In this document: positions 41,722 through 42,176 of the stretch, one piece after another
How positions within the stretch are numbered: position 1 is the stretch's first letter
Layout of the letters: each line of letters starts with the position of its first letter
Origin: SIG603 sp964370775
GTDB lineage: Bacteria > Bacillota > Clostridia > Oscillospirales > Acutalibacteraceae
Length of the DNA: 42,176 bases
Direction of reading: 5' to 3'
Assembly (NCBI GenBank): GCA_964370775.1
Contig: CAYJKT010000023.1
Coordinates: 1-42,176 of the forward strand
Program-made: the position numbers and the translations under genes
The notes under the pieces: model-generated
Told to the model about the DNA's origin: nothing
The model's database searches: none
The model's input: the letters and a program-made list of their open reading frames with translations, nothing else

Positions 41722-42176
41722 ATGAGAAATGATAATAGAAAAAAATACACTCCTTGTGTTATCGTTACCTTAGTTGCTGTTTTTTTGTTTGCAATTTATA
41801 TTCCTTTAAACAATAGTTATGCTGCAGATATGCATATAGAAGATATTATTACTAGCAATAAAGGTAATGAAACGAATATTATTAATGAGCTAGATATTCA
41901 ATCAAACAATGAAACAGTAGAGATTGGTGAAATGGACGTGCCAACAGGAAATGTGAAAATCAATGGTGAGGAAGGAATAGTTGACGTTCAATTTATAGAC
42001 GAAAGTTTGTATCTTCTTAAGTTCCAATTTGATTTAAATAATAATGATTTAACATTATATGATTTAATAAATAACTTGCTTATAGAAAACTATGGCACTC
42101 CGATTGATATTATTGAAACCGATGATGCTACTTCTACTTCAACTGAATTTACATGGAAAATAGATAATGCAGATAT
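41722..42176 (+). CDS. Secreted or surface protein of unknown function, 3' end beyond the window
   Basis: An open frame runs from the ATG at 41722 to the window edge, at least 151 codons. It starts with a clear signal peptide: a basic start (MRNDNRKKY), a hydrophobic core (about residues 12-28, with VIVTLVAVFLFAIYIPL) and a likely cleavage site after SYA (residues 32-34). The mature part is acidic, rich in Asn, Ile, Asp and Glu, with no domain I recognise. A weak ribosome binding site (TAGGTG) lies 7 bp upstream. It is separated from the V-ATPase operon by a hairpin and an A/T-rich gap. Confidence 0.7.
   Translation, partial: MRNDNRKKYTPCVIVTLVAVFLFAIYIPLNNSYAADMHIEDIITSNKGNETNIINELDIQSNNETVEIGEMDVPTGNVKINGEEGIVDVQFIDESLYLLKFQFDLNNNDLTLYDLINNLLIENYGTPIDIIETDDATSTSTEFTWKIDNAD

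Noticed and set aside
1..42176. CRISPR arrays, insertion sequences, prophage, tRNA or rRNA genes
   Set aside because: No regularly spaced repeats, transposase or integrase motifs, or tRNA-like cloverleafs were seen in the intergenic regions.

Overview
The window is a chromosomal segment of a low-GC, AT-rich Gram-positive bacterium, most likely an anaerobic gut-type Clostridia member. Pointers are strong AGGAGG-type ribosome binding sites, TTGACA/TATAAT promoters, a FabT-FabH-FabK-type fatty-acid operon, a PyrK/PyrD dihydroorotate dehydrogenase pair, a two-polypeptide transketolase and a complete V-type ATPase. Genus cannot be fixed from sequence alone. I see no phage, IS, CRISPR, tRNA or rRNA, and no gene-free stretch longer than about 300 bp (the longest is about 290 bp before the V-ATPase operon).

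Layout. (1) 1-2280: the end of a translation operon (tsf), an HD-domain hydrolase and, convergent to it, a corrinoid adenosyltransferase. (2) 2281-6408, minus strand: one operon of nitroreductase, a divergent methionyl-tRNA synthetase-like protein and a sulfatase. (3) 6450-8675: a divergent promoter region, then a B12-binding radical SAM protein and a DtxR-type metal regulator. (4) 8789-21011: a long operon with a FabT-like MarR regulator, fabH-fabK-fabD-fabG-fabF-accB-fabZ-accC-accD-accA, followed at short spacing by pyrK-pyrD-ruvX and a HAD phosphatase. It makes malonyl-CoA, elongates acyl-ACP and makes orotate, but it lacks acpP. (5) 21098-27900: DegV, a Gfo/Idh/MocA oxidoreductase, then a small catabolic operon (Asp/Glu racemase-like protein, split transketolase, D-2-hydroxyacid dehydrogenase) and a GH88 unsaturated glucuronyl hydrolase. 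(6) 27902-29113, minus: a membrane-anchored thioredoxin-like protein and a phosphoesterase behind a promoter bracketed by two near-identical operators. (7) 29216-32219: a URO-D/methyltransferase-like protein divergent from an AraC regulator, and a sugar isomerase/epimerase-like TIM barrel. (8) 32272-32691, minus: a flavodoxin-like protein. (9) 32984-41558: a nine-gene V-type ATPase operon (G/H-like, I, K, E, C, F, A, B, D) whose rotor subunit carries the full Na+-ligand set known from Enterococcus hirae. (10) 41722-end: the start of a secreted protein cut by the window edge.

The most unusual items are the MetRS-like protein (altered methionine pocket and KMSKS, conserved anticodon residues, inserted domain), the twin operators around the thioredoxin promoter, a 15-bp palindrome at the fabT start site, mutually exclusive hairpins before accB, a shortened zinc knuckle in AccD, and the racemase-like enzyme lacking its second catalytic cysteine next to a split transketolase. 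Comparisons with reference proteins were made from memory, not by running an alignment.
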